A stretch of 64,000 nt of DNA from Gordonia jacobaea (GTDB lineage Bacteria > Actinomycetota > Actinomycetes > Mycobacteriales > Mycobacteriaceae). Shown piece by piece: positions 9,030-17,117 of this stretch. The notes below the pieces were generated by a model. The model did not search any database. It saw only the letters and a program-made list of their open reading frames with translations, and was not told the origin of the DNA. The first letter of the stretch is position 1. The number at the start of each line of letters is the position of its first letter. The DNA lies in NCBI RefSeq assembly GCF_001186365.1, contig NZ_LDTZ01000022.1, forward strand, positions 1-64,000. The letters are read 5' to 3'. Both the position numbers and the translations under genes were made by a program.

Positions 9030-10010
9030 ATGAGTCCGCAGGACGACGCCCGGACGCCACGACGTCGCGGTCGCGCCCGGCCCTCGCCGCTGCCGGTGCG
9101 CGACGGCGTCGACGCGACGCGCGTCGTGGTGCGCCACGGCGAGGAGCGGACCGTCGGGGAGTCGCTGCTGGCCAGCCCGTCGCTGGCCGACCTGACCGTC
9201 GACGGCCTACGGGAGCGGACTGCCGCTGGCGAAGTGGTCGACGCAGATGGCAATCGCGCCGACCTCGACGCTCCCGCCCGTGCCAACACGTCGTATTACC
9301 TGTATCGGGACCTGCCCGACGAGATCGAGATCCCGTTCGACCTGCCGATCCTGTACCGCGACGAGAACATTGTCGTCGTCGACAAACCGCCGTTCCTCGC
9401 GACCATGCCGCGCGGGCGGCACGTCGCCCAGACCGCTTTGGTGCGGCTGCGGCGTGAACTCGGCAACGACGCGCTCGCGCCCGCTCACCGGCTCGACCGC
9501 CTGACGTCCGGGGTGCTGTTGTTCACGGCCCGCCCGCAGGTGCGCGCGGCGTATCAGGACCTGTTCGCCCGACGACTCGCGCGCAAGGAATACCGTGCGC
9601 TGGCACCGCTCGACGACGCGCTGCGCACCCCGGCGACCGTGCGCAATCGCATCGAGAAAACGGCCGGTGACCTGCGGGCTCTGGTCGTCGACGGCGAAGT
9701 CAACGCGGTCAGCGAGATCACTCTGATCGAGGATGTCGGGCTTGGCCACGGCCTCTACCGTCTGCGTCCGCACACCGGACGCACCCACCAACTCCGCCTG
9801 CACATGGCATTGCTCGGGGTGCCCATCGTCGACGATCCGCTGTACCCCGACGTACGCCCCGACCTCGCTGAACTGCCCGATCGAGGCGACTTCACCCGGC
9901 CGCTGCGCCTACTCGCGCACAGCCTGGAGTTCGACGACCCGCTGACCGGCGAACCGCGGAGATTCGTCAGCGGTCGGCACCCGGAACAGTCGCCCGCCCG
10001 GGCCGGGTGA
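9030..10010 (+). CDS. RluA-family 23S rRNA/tRNA pseudouridine synthase
   Basis: 326 residues. Isomerises uridine to pseudouridine in structured RNA. The catalytic motif PAHRLDRLTSGVLLF (Asp in HRLDRLTSG, about residue 158) is intact, as are the downstream blocks ARKEYRAL and RLRPHTGRTHQLRLHMALLG. There is no S4 domain at the N-terminus; the first ~20 residues are basic (RTPRRRGRARPS), which may aid RNA binding. Which uridine it modifies cannot be read from sequence. Confidence 0.9.
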   Translation: MSPQDDARTPRRRGRARPSPLPVRDGVDATRVVVRHGEERTVGESLLASPSLADLTVDGLRERTAAGEVVDADGNRADLDAPARANTSYYLYRDLPDEIEIPFDLPILYRDENIVVVDKPPFLATMPRGRHVAQTALVRLRRELGNDALAPAHRLDRLTSGVLLFTARPQVRAAYQDLFARRLARKEYRALAPLDDALRTPATVRNRIEKTAGDLRALVVDGEVNAVSEITLIEDVGLGHGLYRLRPHTGRTHQLRLHMALLGVPIVDDPLYPDVRPDLAELPDRGDFTRPLRLLAHSLEFDDPLTGEPRRFVSGRHPEQSPARAG

Positions 10011-10149
10011 GCAAGTGCGTACACAATCGTGTCGTCAGCGGAGGGCCATCGAAATTATTGTCGCGGCCCCTCGCTCAGGTACGAGTTGTGTACGTAGTAG
10101 TGGCAGTTGCGGGCCCGGACGTGGGCTCGATCAGCCTCGAATGCGTCGC

Positions 10150-10155
10150 TAGGCT
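10150..10155 (+). promoter_or_regulatory. -10 box TAGGCT for the Imm10-like gene
   Basis: TAGGCT, then 7 nt, then GTG 10163; this decides the start of the short protein. Confidence 0.5.
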
Positions 10156-10162
10156 GACATTC

Positions 10163-10534
10163 GTGACCATCCACGCCTCCTACGAGCGACACCCCGATCT
10201 CGGGTGCGAGGCCGTCGTCTTCATCGACGACGAATCGATGGGCTGCTTCCAGATTCAGCGCGACCTGGTCAGTGACTCCGAAGCGGGTGGCCGTGTGGGC
10301 CCTGGCCTTGGAGGCTCTGGCCGCGAAGGCTATTGCGTCACCACGGGAGCCAGTGCGCCCGTCTACGGCGGGGTGGTCGAGTGGCGTCGCGTCGACAACG
10401 ACCGGATCGAGTTCGCGCTCACCCCGAAGGCGGGCAGGCTTTTCGGCGACAACCTGCTCTCCTTCCAGATCACGCCGGTCGGCGACGAGAGTGTCGACGA
10501 GATCATCGAGCATGTCGAGCGACTGCTGCGGTGA
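10163..10534 (+). CDS. Imm10-like immunity protein (orphan)
   Basis: 123 residues if it begins at GTG 10163, the codon 7 nt after a -10 box TAGGCT; the frame is open further upstream to 10007 but that part looks non-coding. The pattern FQIQRDL, then [34 protein letters not shown] and a C-terminal helix [13 protein letters not shown] resembles Imm10-family immunity proteins of polymorphic toxin systems (recognised from memory). No toxin gene is adjacent: upstream is a pseudouridine synthase and downstream is ybaB. It may be a surviving orphan immunity gene or a domesticated relative. Confidence 0.6.
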   Translation: MTIHASYERHPDLGCEAVVFIDDESMGCFQIQRDLVSDSEAGGRVGPGLGGSGREGYCVTTGASAPVYGGVVEWRRVDNDRIEFALTPKAGRLFGDNLLSFQITPVGDESVDEIIEHVERLLR

Positions 10535-10544
10535 GCGCACCGAC

Positions 10545-10550
10545 TATCCT
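10545..10550 (+). promoter_or_regulatory. -10 box TATCCT for ybaB-recR
   Basis: TATCCT is followed by 7 nt and GTG 10558; the alternative GTG 10552 is too close to the box. Confidence 0.5.
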
Positions 10551-10557
10551 GGTGAAC

Positions 10558-10926
10558 GTGACTCAACCTTTTGACCCCAGTTCCCTGTTCGGCGGCGGTG
10601 ACGGCGGCGAGAATCCGATGGCGGGCCTGCTCGCTCAGGCGCAGCAGATGCAGGAGAAGTTGCTCGCGGCGCAGGAGGAGATCGCGGCAACCGAGGTCAC
10701 CGGTTCGGCCGGCAACGGGCTGGTCACCGTGACCGGAACCGGTACCGGCGAGGTCACCGCGGTGACCATCGATCCCAAGGTCGTCGACGCAGACGACGTC
10801 GAGACGCTGCAGGATCTGGTCCTCGGTGCGCTGTCGGATCTCGCGTCCAAGCGTGACGAACTGACGAGCGCGAAGATGGGACCGCTCGCAGGCGGACTCG
10901 GCGGCGGACTTCCCGGCCTCGGCTGA
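10558..10926 (+). CDS. YbaB/EbfC-family nucleoid-associated protein
   Basis: 122 residues. Small dimeric DNA-binding protein that sits next to recR in most bacteria. The core is a helix [29 protein letters not shown], then the conserved [20 protein letters not shown] strands, and the last helix [19 protein letters not shown]. The C-terminal tail is Gly-rich ([13 protein letters not shown]). GTG 10558 follows TATCCT by 7 nt. recR begins 6 bp after its stop, so the two form one operon; they probably act together in recombinational repair or nucleoid organisation. Confidence 0.93.
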   Translation: MTQPFDPSSLFGGGDGGENPMAGLLAQAQQMQEKLLAAQEEIAATEVTGSAGNGLVTVTGTGTGEVTAVTIDPKVVDADDVETLQDLVLGALSDLASKRDELTSAKMGPLAGGLGGGLPGLG

Positions 10927-10932
10927 CACTTC

Positions 10933-11544
10933 ATGTACGAGGGCCCCATCCAGGATCTGATCGACGAGCTGGCCAAACAGCCAGGGCTCGGCCCCAAGGG
11001 TGCGCAGCGCATCGCCTTCCACCTGCTCGCCGGTGAGAAGTCCGACATCGACCGACTCATCGCTGCCCTCGGCCACGTCCGCGACGACGTCACCTTTTGT
11101 GCGGAGTGCGGCAATGTCTCCGCGGATCGGCTTTGCCGCATCTGTTCCGACGCGCGTCGCGATGCCACCAAGATCTGCGTCGTCGAGGAGCCCAAGGATG
11201 TCCACGCGATCGAGCGGACCAAGGAGTTCCACGGTCGCTATCACGTGCTCGGCGGTGCGCTCGATCCGCTGTCGGGGATCGGGCCCGATCAACTGCGCAT
11301 CCGCGAACTGCTTCGACGCCTCGCCAATCAGCCCGACGGTATCGACGTCAGCGAGATCATCGTCGCGACCGACCCCAACACCGAGGGCGAGGCCACCGCG
11401 ACCTACCTCCTGCGCATGCTCAAAGACTTCCCGGGGCTGTCGGTGACTCGCCTGGCTTCGGGTCTGCCGATGGGTGGCGACCTTGAGTTCGCCGACGAAC
11501 TCACACTCGGCCGGGCGTTGTCGGGGCGGCGGGTGCTGGCCTGA
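10933..11544 (+). CDS. recR: Recombination mediator protein RecR
   Basis: 203 residues, the usual length. RecR with RecO helps RecA load on gapped DNA. All family parts are present: an N-terminal helix-hairpin-helix ([20 protein letters not shown]), a C4 zinc finger ([16 protein letters not shown]), the Toprim domain starting [14 protein letters not shown] with acidic [15 protein letters not shown], and a C-terminal Walker-B-like end ([22 protein letters not shown]). It is co-transcribed with ybaB. Confidence 0.97.
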   Translation: MYEGPIQDLIDELAKQPGLGPKGAQRIAFHLLAGEKSDIDRLIAALGHVRDDVTFCAECGNVSADRLCRICSDARRDATKICVVEEPKDVHAIERTKEFHGRYHVLGGALDPLSGIGPDQLRIRELLRRLANQPDGIDVSEIIVATDPNTEGEATATYLLRMLKDFPGLSVTRLASGLPMGGDLEFADELTLGRALSGRRVLA

Positions 11545-11549
11545 CCGCC

Positions 11550-12092
11550 ATGACACCTGAACTCGATATCCAGCTCGACGAACTCGCCGCGGAAATGGTG
11601 TCCGGCATCGTCGCCATCGACGGGCCATCCGGATCGGGAAAGACCACCGTGGCGGACGCGCTCGTCGAGAAGTTGCGCGCTCGCGGCACCGGCGTCGTGC
11701 TCGTCCGCACCGACGATTTCGCCACCTGGGACGACCCCGTGGCGTGGTGGCCGGAGATGGAATCCGATGTGCTGCATGCCTTTGTCCGACGTCGCGACTA
11801 CCGGTATCGCCCACGGGAGTGGGTCGACGGTGAGCCACGCGTCGGCAAAAGGGTCTGGTATCGCTGGGAGCCCTTGCTGATCATCGAAGGGGTGTCGGCG
11901 GCGCGGCGTCGTATCGCCGACCGGTTGACGTACTCGCTGTGGCTCGACGGCGGCGCTCCCGACGAGCGACTCGAACGCGCTATTGCGCGCGACGGCGAGG
12001 CATCCCGGCCTCACCTCGAGAAGTGGCAGCAGTTCGAGCGCGGCTGGTTCGCCGTCGACCGCACGCGCGAGCGGTGCCGGGTGCTGGACTGA
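11550..12092 (+). CDS. Uridine-kinase-like P-loop NTPase
   Basis: 180 residues. Walker A GPSGSGKTTVADAL near residue 25 and an Asp-rich strand VLVRTDDFATWDD follow the nucleoside kinase (AAA_17/uridine kinase) pattern. A strand with LLIIEGVSAARR and an arginine-rich lid region (RLERAIARDGEA) follow. It begins 5 bp after recR and may be carried on that transcript. Actinobacteria have many such small kinases whose substrate is unknown; uridine phosphorylation is not assured. Confidence 0.75.
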   Translation: MTPELDIQLDELAAEMVSGIVAIDGPSGSGKTTVADALVEKLRARGTGVVLVRTDDFATWDDPVAWWPEMESDVLHAFVRRRDYRYRPREWVDGEPRVGKRVWYRWEPLLIIEGVSAARRRIADRLTYSLWLDGGAPDERLERAIARDGEASRPHLEKWQQFERGWFAVDRTRERCRVLD

Positions 12093-12098
12093 CCCGCG

Positions 12099-12104
12099 TA
12101 CCGT
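12099..12104 (+). promoter_or_regulatory. -10 box TACCGT for the uracil-DNA glycosylase gene
   Basis: TACCGT lies 6 nt before ATG 12111, indicating its own leaderless promoter. Confidence 0.45.
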
Positions 12105-12110
12105 GAGCTC

Positions 12111-12836
12111 ATGGCCTACCGCAGCATCGCGACACTCGACGCGGCGCTGATCCAGTGTCGTGCGTGCCCGCGGCTCGTCGCGTGGCGTGAATTGGTCGCC
12201 AGGGAGAAGCGTGCGGCCTTCGCCGACCAAACCTATTGGGGCAGGCCGATTCCCGGCTTCGGTCCGGCCGACGCCGCGATGCTGATCCTCGGGCTGGCGC
12301 CCGCGGCGCACGGCGCCAACCGGACCGGCCGAATGTTCACCGGCGACCAGAGCGGCGACGTGCTCTACCGTGCGCTCTACGACGTCGGGCTGGCCAACAA
12401 ACCCACTGCGGTCTCGATCGACGACGGCCTGGAACTGACCGGCGTGCGGATCACCGCGCCCGTCCACTGCGCGCCACCGCAGAACAAGCCGACTCCGGCT
12501 GAGCGCGACCAGTGCGCGCACTGGCTACACAACGAAATCGACCTTCTCGCACCGACTTTGCGATCGGTCTTCGTCCTTGGCGCATTCGGTTGGCAGGCGG
12601 CGCTGACCGGGTTCGCAGGTCTCGGGTGGGAGGTCGCGCGGCCCCGACCGAAGTTCGGTCATGGAGCGCAGACCGTGATTCGACGCGGCGACCGCGAACT
12701 CACCTTGTTCGCGAGTTATCATGTGAGCCAACACAATACGTTCACCGGACGCCTGACGCCCGCCATGCTGCGCGAGGTACTGCGCGCCGCGGGCCGCCAC
12801 GCGGGGTTGCCCGTTGTCGACGACGCGAGCGCGTGA
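12111..12836 (+). CDS. udgB: Family 5 (UDGb-type) uracil-DNA glycosylase
   Basis: 241 residues. Removes uracil and related deaminated bases from DNA. The four cysteines expected to hold a 4Fe-4S cluster are visible: CRACPRLV near residue 16 and C-x15-C in HCAPPQNKPTPAERDQC. The motif GLAPAAHGANRTGRMFTGD is characteristic of family 5, where the usual water-activating residue of motif A is Ala. Motif B is SYHVSQHNTFTGRLT near the C-terminus. Its own TACCGT box 6 nt before the ATG suggests expression independent of recR. Confidence 0.9.
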   Translation: MAYRSIATLDAALIQCRACPRLVAWRELVAREKRAAFADQTYWGRPIPGFGPADAAMLILGLAPAAHGANRTGRMFTGDQSGDVLYRALYDVGLANKPTAVSIDDGLELTGVRITAPVHCAPPQNKPTPAERDQCAHWLHNEIDLLAPTLRSVFVLGAFGWQAALTGFAGLGWEVARPRPKFGHGAQTVIRRGDRELTLFASYHVSQHNTFTGRLTPAMLREVLRAAGRHAGLPVVDDASA

Positions 12837-12955
12837 CTGATCGACCCGCTGAGGTGAGCCTTCGTATCGGAGCCGGCGGCCGAGTGGATACGATCGGCGT
12901 CAACAACGGTGTCCGCGTCGAAGCGGTGTGCAGCAGAACGGAAGTGACGGCGTCC

Positions 12956-13132
12956 ATGAGCGAGAAGATGCGACGGCTCGCAGGTCGCGATCCCGACTCG
13001 ACGTGCCGCTGCGGTCATCCCCGCGCAGCCCACGAACACTTCCGATCGGGCACCGACTGCGCCATCTGCGGGCCGGAGAAGTGCCCGCGCTTCCGCCGGG
13101 CGTGGTCTCGACAGGCTCGACCAGCGGAGTAG
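12956..13132 (+). CDS. Small Cys/His-rich (zinc-ribbon-like) protein with repeat-derived tail
   Basis: 58 residues starting at ATG 12956. It has the pattern CRCGHPRAAHEHFRSGTDCA followed by ICGPEKCPRFR, i.e. CxCGHxxxxHxHxxxGxDCxxC..C, a likely zinc-binding site that I recall in small actinobacterial proteins. The last nine codons (WSRQARPAE and the stop) lie inside a dispersed repeat unit beginning at 13102, so insertion of the repeat seems to have rewritten the C-terminus. The ribosome site is weak (GGAAG about 11 nt upstream). Function unknown. Confidence 0.6.
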   Translation: MSEKMRRLAGRDPDSTCRCGHPRAAHEHFRSGTDCAICGPEKCPRFRRAWSRQARPAE

Positions 13133-13320
13133 CGCTCGGCCGGCGGGTGGTCTCGACAGGCTCGACCAGCCGCGTGGGCGCTCGACCTCTCCCGCCGATT
13201 GAGCAGGGGGCGAACGCAGTGAGCACCCGTGTCGAAATCAGCCTCGACGCGGGGTGGTCTCGACAAGCTCGACCAGCGGGCTGGGCGCTCGACCAGCGGA
13301 GTAGCGCTCGACCAGCGAAG
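13102..13320. repeat. Cluster of dispersed GGTCTCGACA-RG-CTCGACC repeats
   Basis: Units GTGGTCTCGACAGGCTCGAC at 13102-13127, 13147-13170 and (with AAG) 13254-13280, then half-units GCTCGACCAGCG at about 13287 and 13306. A different sub-repeat ending in CAGCCTCGACGC occurs at about 13240 and 13329. Each full unit can fold as an imperfect hairpin (GGTC..GA with TC..GACC). No gene is seen in 13133-13327 besides these repeats. Confidence 0.85.
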
Positions 13321-13327
13321 GTGGAGC

Positions 13328-14050
13328 TCAGCCTCGACGCCCGGCGGCGAGCCGCTCGCGGCGCAGCCGGTCCACTTCGGGCAGGTCCAGCGGTGCCAGC
13401 GAGTCGACGCCCATCGCGCGTGCCAAGAGCAGGTCGGCGAGCTGCGGGTTCCTTGCCAGCGCCGGACCGTGCATGTACGTCCCGAGCACCGAGCCCTGCA
13501 CGACGCCCTCGGTCCCGTCGCCGACACCGTTGCCGACGCCGTGGCGGACCTTCGCGAGCGGCGCTGCGTCGGACCCCAGCGTTGTACCCCCGCGGTGGTT
13601 CTCGAATCCGGTGAGCTGATCGGTCAGTCCGGGCATCACCGGGTCGGTGACCACCTCGCCGATACTGCGTGTGGCCTGCGGCGACGTGGTCAGGTCGAAG
13701 AGTGAGATGCCGTCGACGCGTTCGCCTGCCGACGTCTCGTACCAGTGGCCGAGCACCTGGATCGCGGCGCAGATGGCGAGCACGGGACGTCCGGCGGCGG
13801 CGGCCCGCTGCAGACCCGGGTATCGCGTGAGATGCCGAGTGGCGAGCCGCTGGGCATAGTCTTCAGCGCCGCCGAGGGTGTAGACGTCGAGCGAGTCGGG
13901 CACCTCGTCGTCGAGGGTGATCTGCACGATCTCGGCGTCGACCCCACGCATGCGCGCCCGCTGACGCAGGATCAATGCGTTGCCGCCGTCGCCGTAGGTG
14001 CCCATGACGTCGGGCAGGACGAGGCCGATGCGCAGCGTCGACGTACTCAT
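13328..14050 (-). CDS. gatD: Lipid II isoglutaminyl synthase, glutaminase subunit GatD
   Basis: 240 residues. CobB/CobQ-type glutamine amidotransferase that releases ammonia for MurT, so that the D-Glu of lipid II becomes D-isoglutamine. The catalytic cysteine is residue 94 in VLAICAAIQVLGHWYE, the same position as in S. aureus GatD; the partner histidine is in TYMHGPALARN near residue 190. The substrate loop MGTYGDGGNALIL is present. Its ATG overlaps the murT stop (ATGA at 14047-14050), giving coupled synthesis of the complex. The last few codons run up to the dispersed repeat cluster. Confidence 0.93.
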   Translation of the reverse strand: MSTSTLRIGLVLPDVMGTYGDGGNALILRQRARMRGVDAEIVQITLDDEVPDSLDVYTLGGAEDYAQRLATRHLTRYPGLQRAAAAGRPVLAICAAIQVLGHWYETSAGERVDGISLFDLTTSPQATRSIGEVVTDPVMPGLTDQLTGFENHRGGTTLGSDAAPLAKVRHGVGNGVGDGTEGVVQGSVLGTYMHGPALARNPQLADLLLARAMGVDSLAPLDLPEVDRLRRERLAAGRRG

Positions 14051-15372
14051 TGCTGTCCCTTCCGTGCGCGCTCGGCGCGTTCGATTGCGACGCCGAGGTC
14101 GCGGAACGCCGTGTAATTGGCCAACACCTCGACGCGTCCGGGCGGGCACGAGGCGATGGCTTTCGTGGTGTCGGGGATGGTGGTGTGCTCGGCGCCCGCG
14201 TAGAGCAGTCGGACCGACAGGTCGGCGGCGCGTTCGCCGGCCGCGACCACCTGCATCGTCTCGAATGCCTCGAAGCGCACGTCCCACAGCCAGGAGAGAT
14301 CCTCGCCGTCGGGGACCTGACCGTTGACGGCGATGACCAGGCCGTCGGCGTCCTGATCGATCATCGAGAGCGCTTCCTGCCAACCCGCGGGATTCTTGGC
14401 GAGCAGCGTGCGCACGGAATGGTTGCCCACCTGGTGGATGCCGTAGCGTCCGGCCACCTCGCCGACGGTGCTGACGGCGGCAACGGCCTTCGCGGGGTCG
14501 GCGCCCATCGCGACGGCAGCGGCTACCGCCTGCGCGGCGTTGCCCCGGTTGGCGCGGCCGGGCACGCTCAGCGTCATCGGGGCCTCGAATCCGTCAGGGC
14601 CATAGATCTTTTCGTCGTCGACCCACCACTGGGGCGTCGGACGACGGAACGTCGGATCGCCTGTCGAATACCAGTCGACGCCGCTCTGAATCGACGGGTC
14701 GGTGGGGTCGCCGGAGGTGCGCGCGATCGGTTCGCCGGTGCGCGGGCAGCTCACCGAGTCGCCGACCCAGCTCGCACCCGCAGCCACCCAGACGACCTTC
14801 GGAGCGTCGAACGCGGCAGAGGTGATCAGGACGTCGTCGCAGTTGGCGATCACCGTCGTATCGGGGTGGCGTGCCAGGCCTTCGCGGAGTCGTCGTTCGA
14901 TCATGTTGATCTCTCCGACGCGGTCGAGCTGGTCGCGTGAGAGGTTGAGCATCACCACGACCTCGGGGTCGACGGCGTCGCTCACGTGCGGAACGTGCAA
15001 CTCGTCGACCTCGAGTGCGGCGACCGGCGCCGTCCGCTGCAAGCTGAGCGTCGCGATGATGCCCGCGTCCATGTTGGCGCCGTCGGCCTGGGTGGCGACC
15101 TCGCCGAGTTCCGCCAGAGCCGCGGCGGTCATGCGTGTTGTCGTCGACTTTCCGTTCGTCCCGGTGATCAGCGCGGTCCGTTTTCCGGCGGCGAGACGCC
15201 CCATGATGTTCGGGTCGATCTTTTCGGCGACCAGGCCGCCGATCATCGATCCCTTGCCACGCCCCGCGGTGCGCGACGCCCAGCGGGCAGCCGACGCAGC
15301 TCCGAGGGCTAGCGACGTACGAAGGGGGACACGGGTGGTCGAGCCACCCGGAGCGGGGACGCGGTCGGGCAT
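14047..15372 (-). CDS. murT: Lipid II isoglutaminyl synthase, Mur ligase-like subunit MurT
   Basis: 441 residues. ATP-dependent Mur-ligase-type subunit that phosphorylates the glutamate of lipid II and accepts ammonia from GatD. Walker A is ALITGTNGKSTTTRM (about residue 68), with VVVMLNLSRDQLDRVGEINM and a C-terminal DUF1727 domain. The zinc ribbon described for Firmicute MurT (CPxCG...C.C) is degenerate: only one cysteine, in SCPRTGEPI, remains, and the second pair reads WYSTGDPTF. The start is within a Pro/Gly-rich leader; no strong ribosome site was found. Upstream is a block of dispersed repeats. Confidence 0.92.
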   Translation of the reverse strand: MPDRVPAPGGSTTRVPLRTSLALGAASAARWASRTAGRGKGSMIGGLVAEKIDPNIMGRLAAGKRTALITGTNGKSTTTRMTAAALAELGEVATQADGANMDAGIIATLSLQRTAPVAALEVDELHVPHVSDAVDPEVVVMLNLSRDQLDRVGEINMIERRLREGLARHPDTTVIANCDDVLITSAAFDAPKVVWVAAGASWVGDSVSCPRTGEPIARTSGDPTDPSIQSGVDWYSTGDPTFRRPTPQWWVDDEKIYGPDGFEAPMTLSVPGRANRGNAAQAVAAAVAMGADPAKAVAAVSTVGEVAGRYGIHQVGNHSVRTLLAKNPAGWQEALSMIDQDADGLVIAVNGQVPDGEDLSWLWDVRFEAFETMQVVAAGERAADLSVRLLYAGAEHTTIPDTTKAIASCPPGRVEVLANYTAFRDLGVAIERAERARKGQQ

Positions 15373-15421
15373 GGGGAGAGTCTTTCACAGCGCCCCACGG
15401 CGCGCCGTCGGGGCGCAGCGC

Positions 15422-15526
15422 CCGCGCTGGTCGGGCCGCTCTTCGCTGGTCGAGCCGCCCCCTCGCTGGTCGAGCCGCCCCCACTGGTCGAGCCGCATCC
15501 CGCTGGTCGAGCTTGTCGAGACCACG
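15422..15526. repeat. Tandem cluster of GCTGGTCGAGCC repeat half-units
   Basis: Four half-units of the type CGCTGGTCGAGCCGCC (from about 15425, 15444, 15464 and 15483) precede one full unit CGCTGGTCGAGCTTGTCGAG plus ACCACG at 15501-15526. It is the reverse orientation of the 13.1-kb cluster and lies in the 179-bp divergent gap between murT and the esterase. Confidence 0.85.
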
Positions 15527-15538
15527 CCCTCGTGCGGG

Positions 15539-15544
15539 TAGTCT
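15539..15544 (+). promoter_or_regulatory. -10 box TAGTCT for the esterase gene
   Basis: TAGTCT then 7 nt then GTG 15552. It rules out an upstream start inside the repeat cluster. Confidence 0.5.
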
Positions 15545-15551
15545 CGCGGCC

Positions 15552-16610
15552 GTGAGTCGCGCCTCCAATCCCACGCTGTCCCCGCCGCTACGACCCGTTC
15601 GCTCGCTGTTGCGAGTCATCGGCCACGTACCACCGCAGGTGTTCGGTGCAGTGTCGCGATGGTGTCCGGTCAACGCTGACGGCGACCACGTCAGCGTCGA
15701 GATGCTGGCCGCGGCGGTGGCCACCGCAGTCCTCCCGGATGCCGACATGGGAGGCCCGACCATCGGCAGGGCGCGCAGCGGTTTGGCGCGGGTCGCAGCG
15801 CTCACCGCAGAAAAACTCCCGGTGCTTGCCGTCGAGGAGGATTTGGAGTTCGACGGCCCGGCAGGCCCGATCCCGGTGACGCGCTACCGCGCGGGCGTCG
15901 AGAGCCGCGGGTTGATCCTGTTCTTCCACGGCGGAGGGTTCACCACGGGCAGTCGCAGAAGTCACGACCCACTGGCGCGCAGGCTCGCCCTCGACACCGG
16001 CGCCGACGTCGTCTCGGTCGAGTACCGACTCGCGCCGGAGAATCCCTTCCCCGCAGCGGTCGACGACGCTCTCGCCGCCTGGCGCGGTGTGGTCGACGCC
16101 GCCCCGGGCTGGGGTATCCCCAGCGACCGGATCGTCGTGGCAGGCGACAGCGCAGGCGGCAATCTCGCGGCGGTCATCGCGCAGCAAGTTCGTGGCGAGC
16201 AGGTGACGCCGCTCCTGCAACTCTTGCTCTACCCCAAGACCGATTCCGTCGGCGAATACGGCTCAACCCGCGAGTTCTCGAAGGGCTACTTCTTGACCGC
16301 CGAGCGCATCGCTGACTTCACGGACATCTACGTGCCCGATCCTGCCCAGCGCGCCGATCCACGCGTCTCTCCGCTACTGGCACAAGACCTTTCAGGACTA
16401 CCGCCTGCACACGTGGTAGTTGCTGGATTCGATCCTCTGCGCGACGAGGGCATCGCATACGCCGACGCTCTCGGTGCTGCGGGGGTGCCCGTCACGCTGC
16501 AGCGCGAGGGTTCGCTGATCCACGGGTTCGCCAACATGGCTGCGTTCAGTTCTGTTGCAGGTCAAGCGATCTCGCGGTTCACCGCCGTGGCTTCCGATGC
16601 CCTGCGCTGA
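15552..16610 (+). CDS. Alpha/beta-hydrolase, HSL-family (LipN/NlhH-like) esterase
   Basis: 352 residues. Hormone-sensitive-lipase class esterase: oxyanion motif FFHGGGFTTGS and nucleophile motif VVAGDSAGGNLAAV are both clear, with the acid in VVAGFDPLRDEG and the catalytic histidine in SLIHGFANM near the C-terminus. Such enzymes hydrolyse short to medium acyl esters in the cytoplasm. The first ~100 residues form a helical cap. The GTG 15552 start is set by TAGTCT 7 nt upstream; an earlier in-frame ATG lies in the repeat cluster and is rejected. Confidence 0.9.
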   Translation: MSRASNPTLSPPLRPVRSLLRVIGHVPPQVFGAVSRWCPVNADGDHVSVEMLAAAVATAVLPDADMGGPTIGRARSGLARVAALTAEKLPVLAVEEDLEFDGPAGPIPVTRYRAGVESRGLILFFHGGGFTTGSRRSHDPLARRLALDTGADVVSVEYRLAPENPFPAAVDDALAAWRGVVDAAPGWGIPSDRIVVAGDSAGGNLAAVIAQQVRGEQVTPLLQLLLYPKTDSVGEYGSTREFSKGYFLTAERIADFTDIYVPDPAQRADPRVSPLLAQDLSGLPPAHVVVAGFDPLRDEGIAYADALGAAGVPVTLQREGSLIHGFANMAAFSSVAGQAISRFTAVASDALR

Positions 16611-16681
16611 CGCGGGCCGCGCATCAGTAGAGTGGTCGACGGTTCGGGGCGAGTTCAGCTGTTTTACATGGGGGATGTGGC

Positions 16682-17116
16682 GTGAGGATGCCGAAAAGTG
16701 GACGCCCGGTGATCGGGGCAACGGGGATCAGGACGACGGGGATTAGGGCAATGCTGATTCCTGCGGCGGCCGCGGTGGTCGTCGGACTCGCGGGATGCGG
16801 CGGAGGCGAGAGCGATTCGACGCCGCCGAGCTCCTCGACTCCCGACGCTGCGAAAGCGTCACCGCTGCAAGGTGATCAGCTCTACCTCGCAGGGCTGAAG
16901 CAGCTCAACGTGCGCTTTCCCGACGACGCCGCCGCGGTCGCAGCGGGCAAGCAGGTGTGCGCGAATCTGAAGGCGGGCGACGGCCTCCTCGACGCCATAC
17001 GCAAGGTGGGCAACGGACTCGACGACGCCGAGTCCGGCCAGGTCGTCGGCCTCGCAGCACAGACCTATTGCCCCGATCAGCTCGGAAAGCTCAGCGGCGT
17101 CCAGTCGGAGAACTGA
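16682..17116 (+). CDS. DUF732-domain lipoprotein
   Basis: 144 residues. A basic N-region is followed by the hydrophobic core LIPAAAAVVVGLAGC with lipobox LAGC (Cys about residue 40), then a Ser/Pro-rich spacer and a DUF732 domain (DQLYLAGLKQLNVRFPDD, VCANLKAGDGLLDAI) with two more cysteines (VCAN, YCPD) likely bridged. DUF732 proteins are small exported proteins typical of mycolic-acid bacteria, function unknown. A GGGGGA site precedes GTG 16682 by about 7 nt. The gene ends 1 bp before the stop of the convergent ParA-like gene. Confidence 0.8.
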   Translation: MRMPKSGRPVIGATGIRTTGIRAMLIPAAAAVVVGLAGCGGGESDSTPPSSSTPDAAKASPLQGDQLYLAGLKQLNVRFPDDAAAVAAGKQVCANLKAGDGLLDAIRKVGNGLDDAESGQVVGLAAQTYCPDQLGKLSGVQSEN

Positions 17117-17117
17117 C

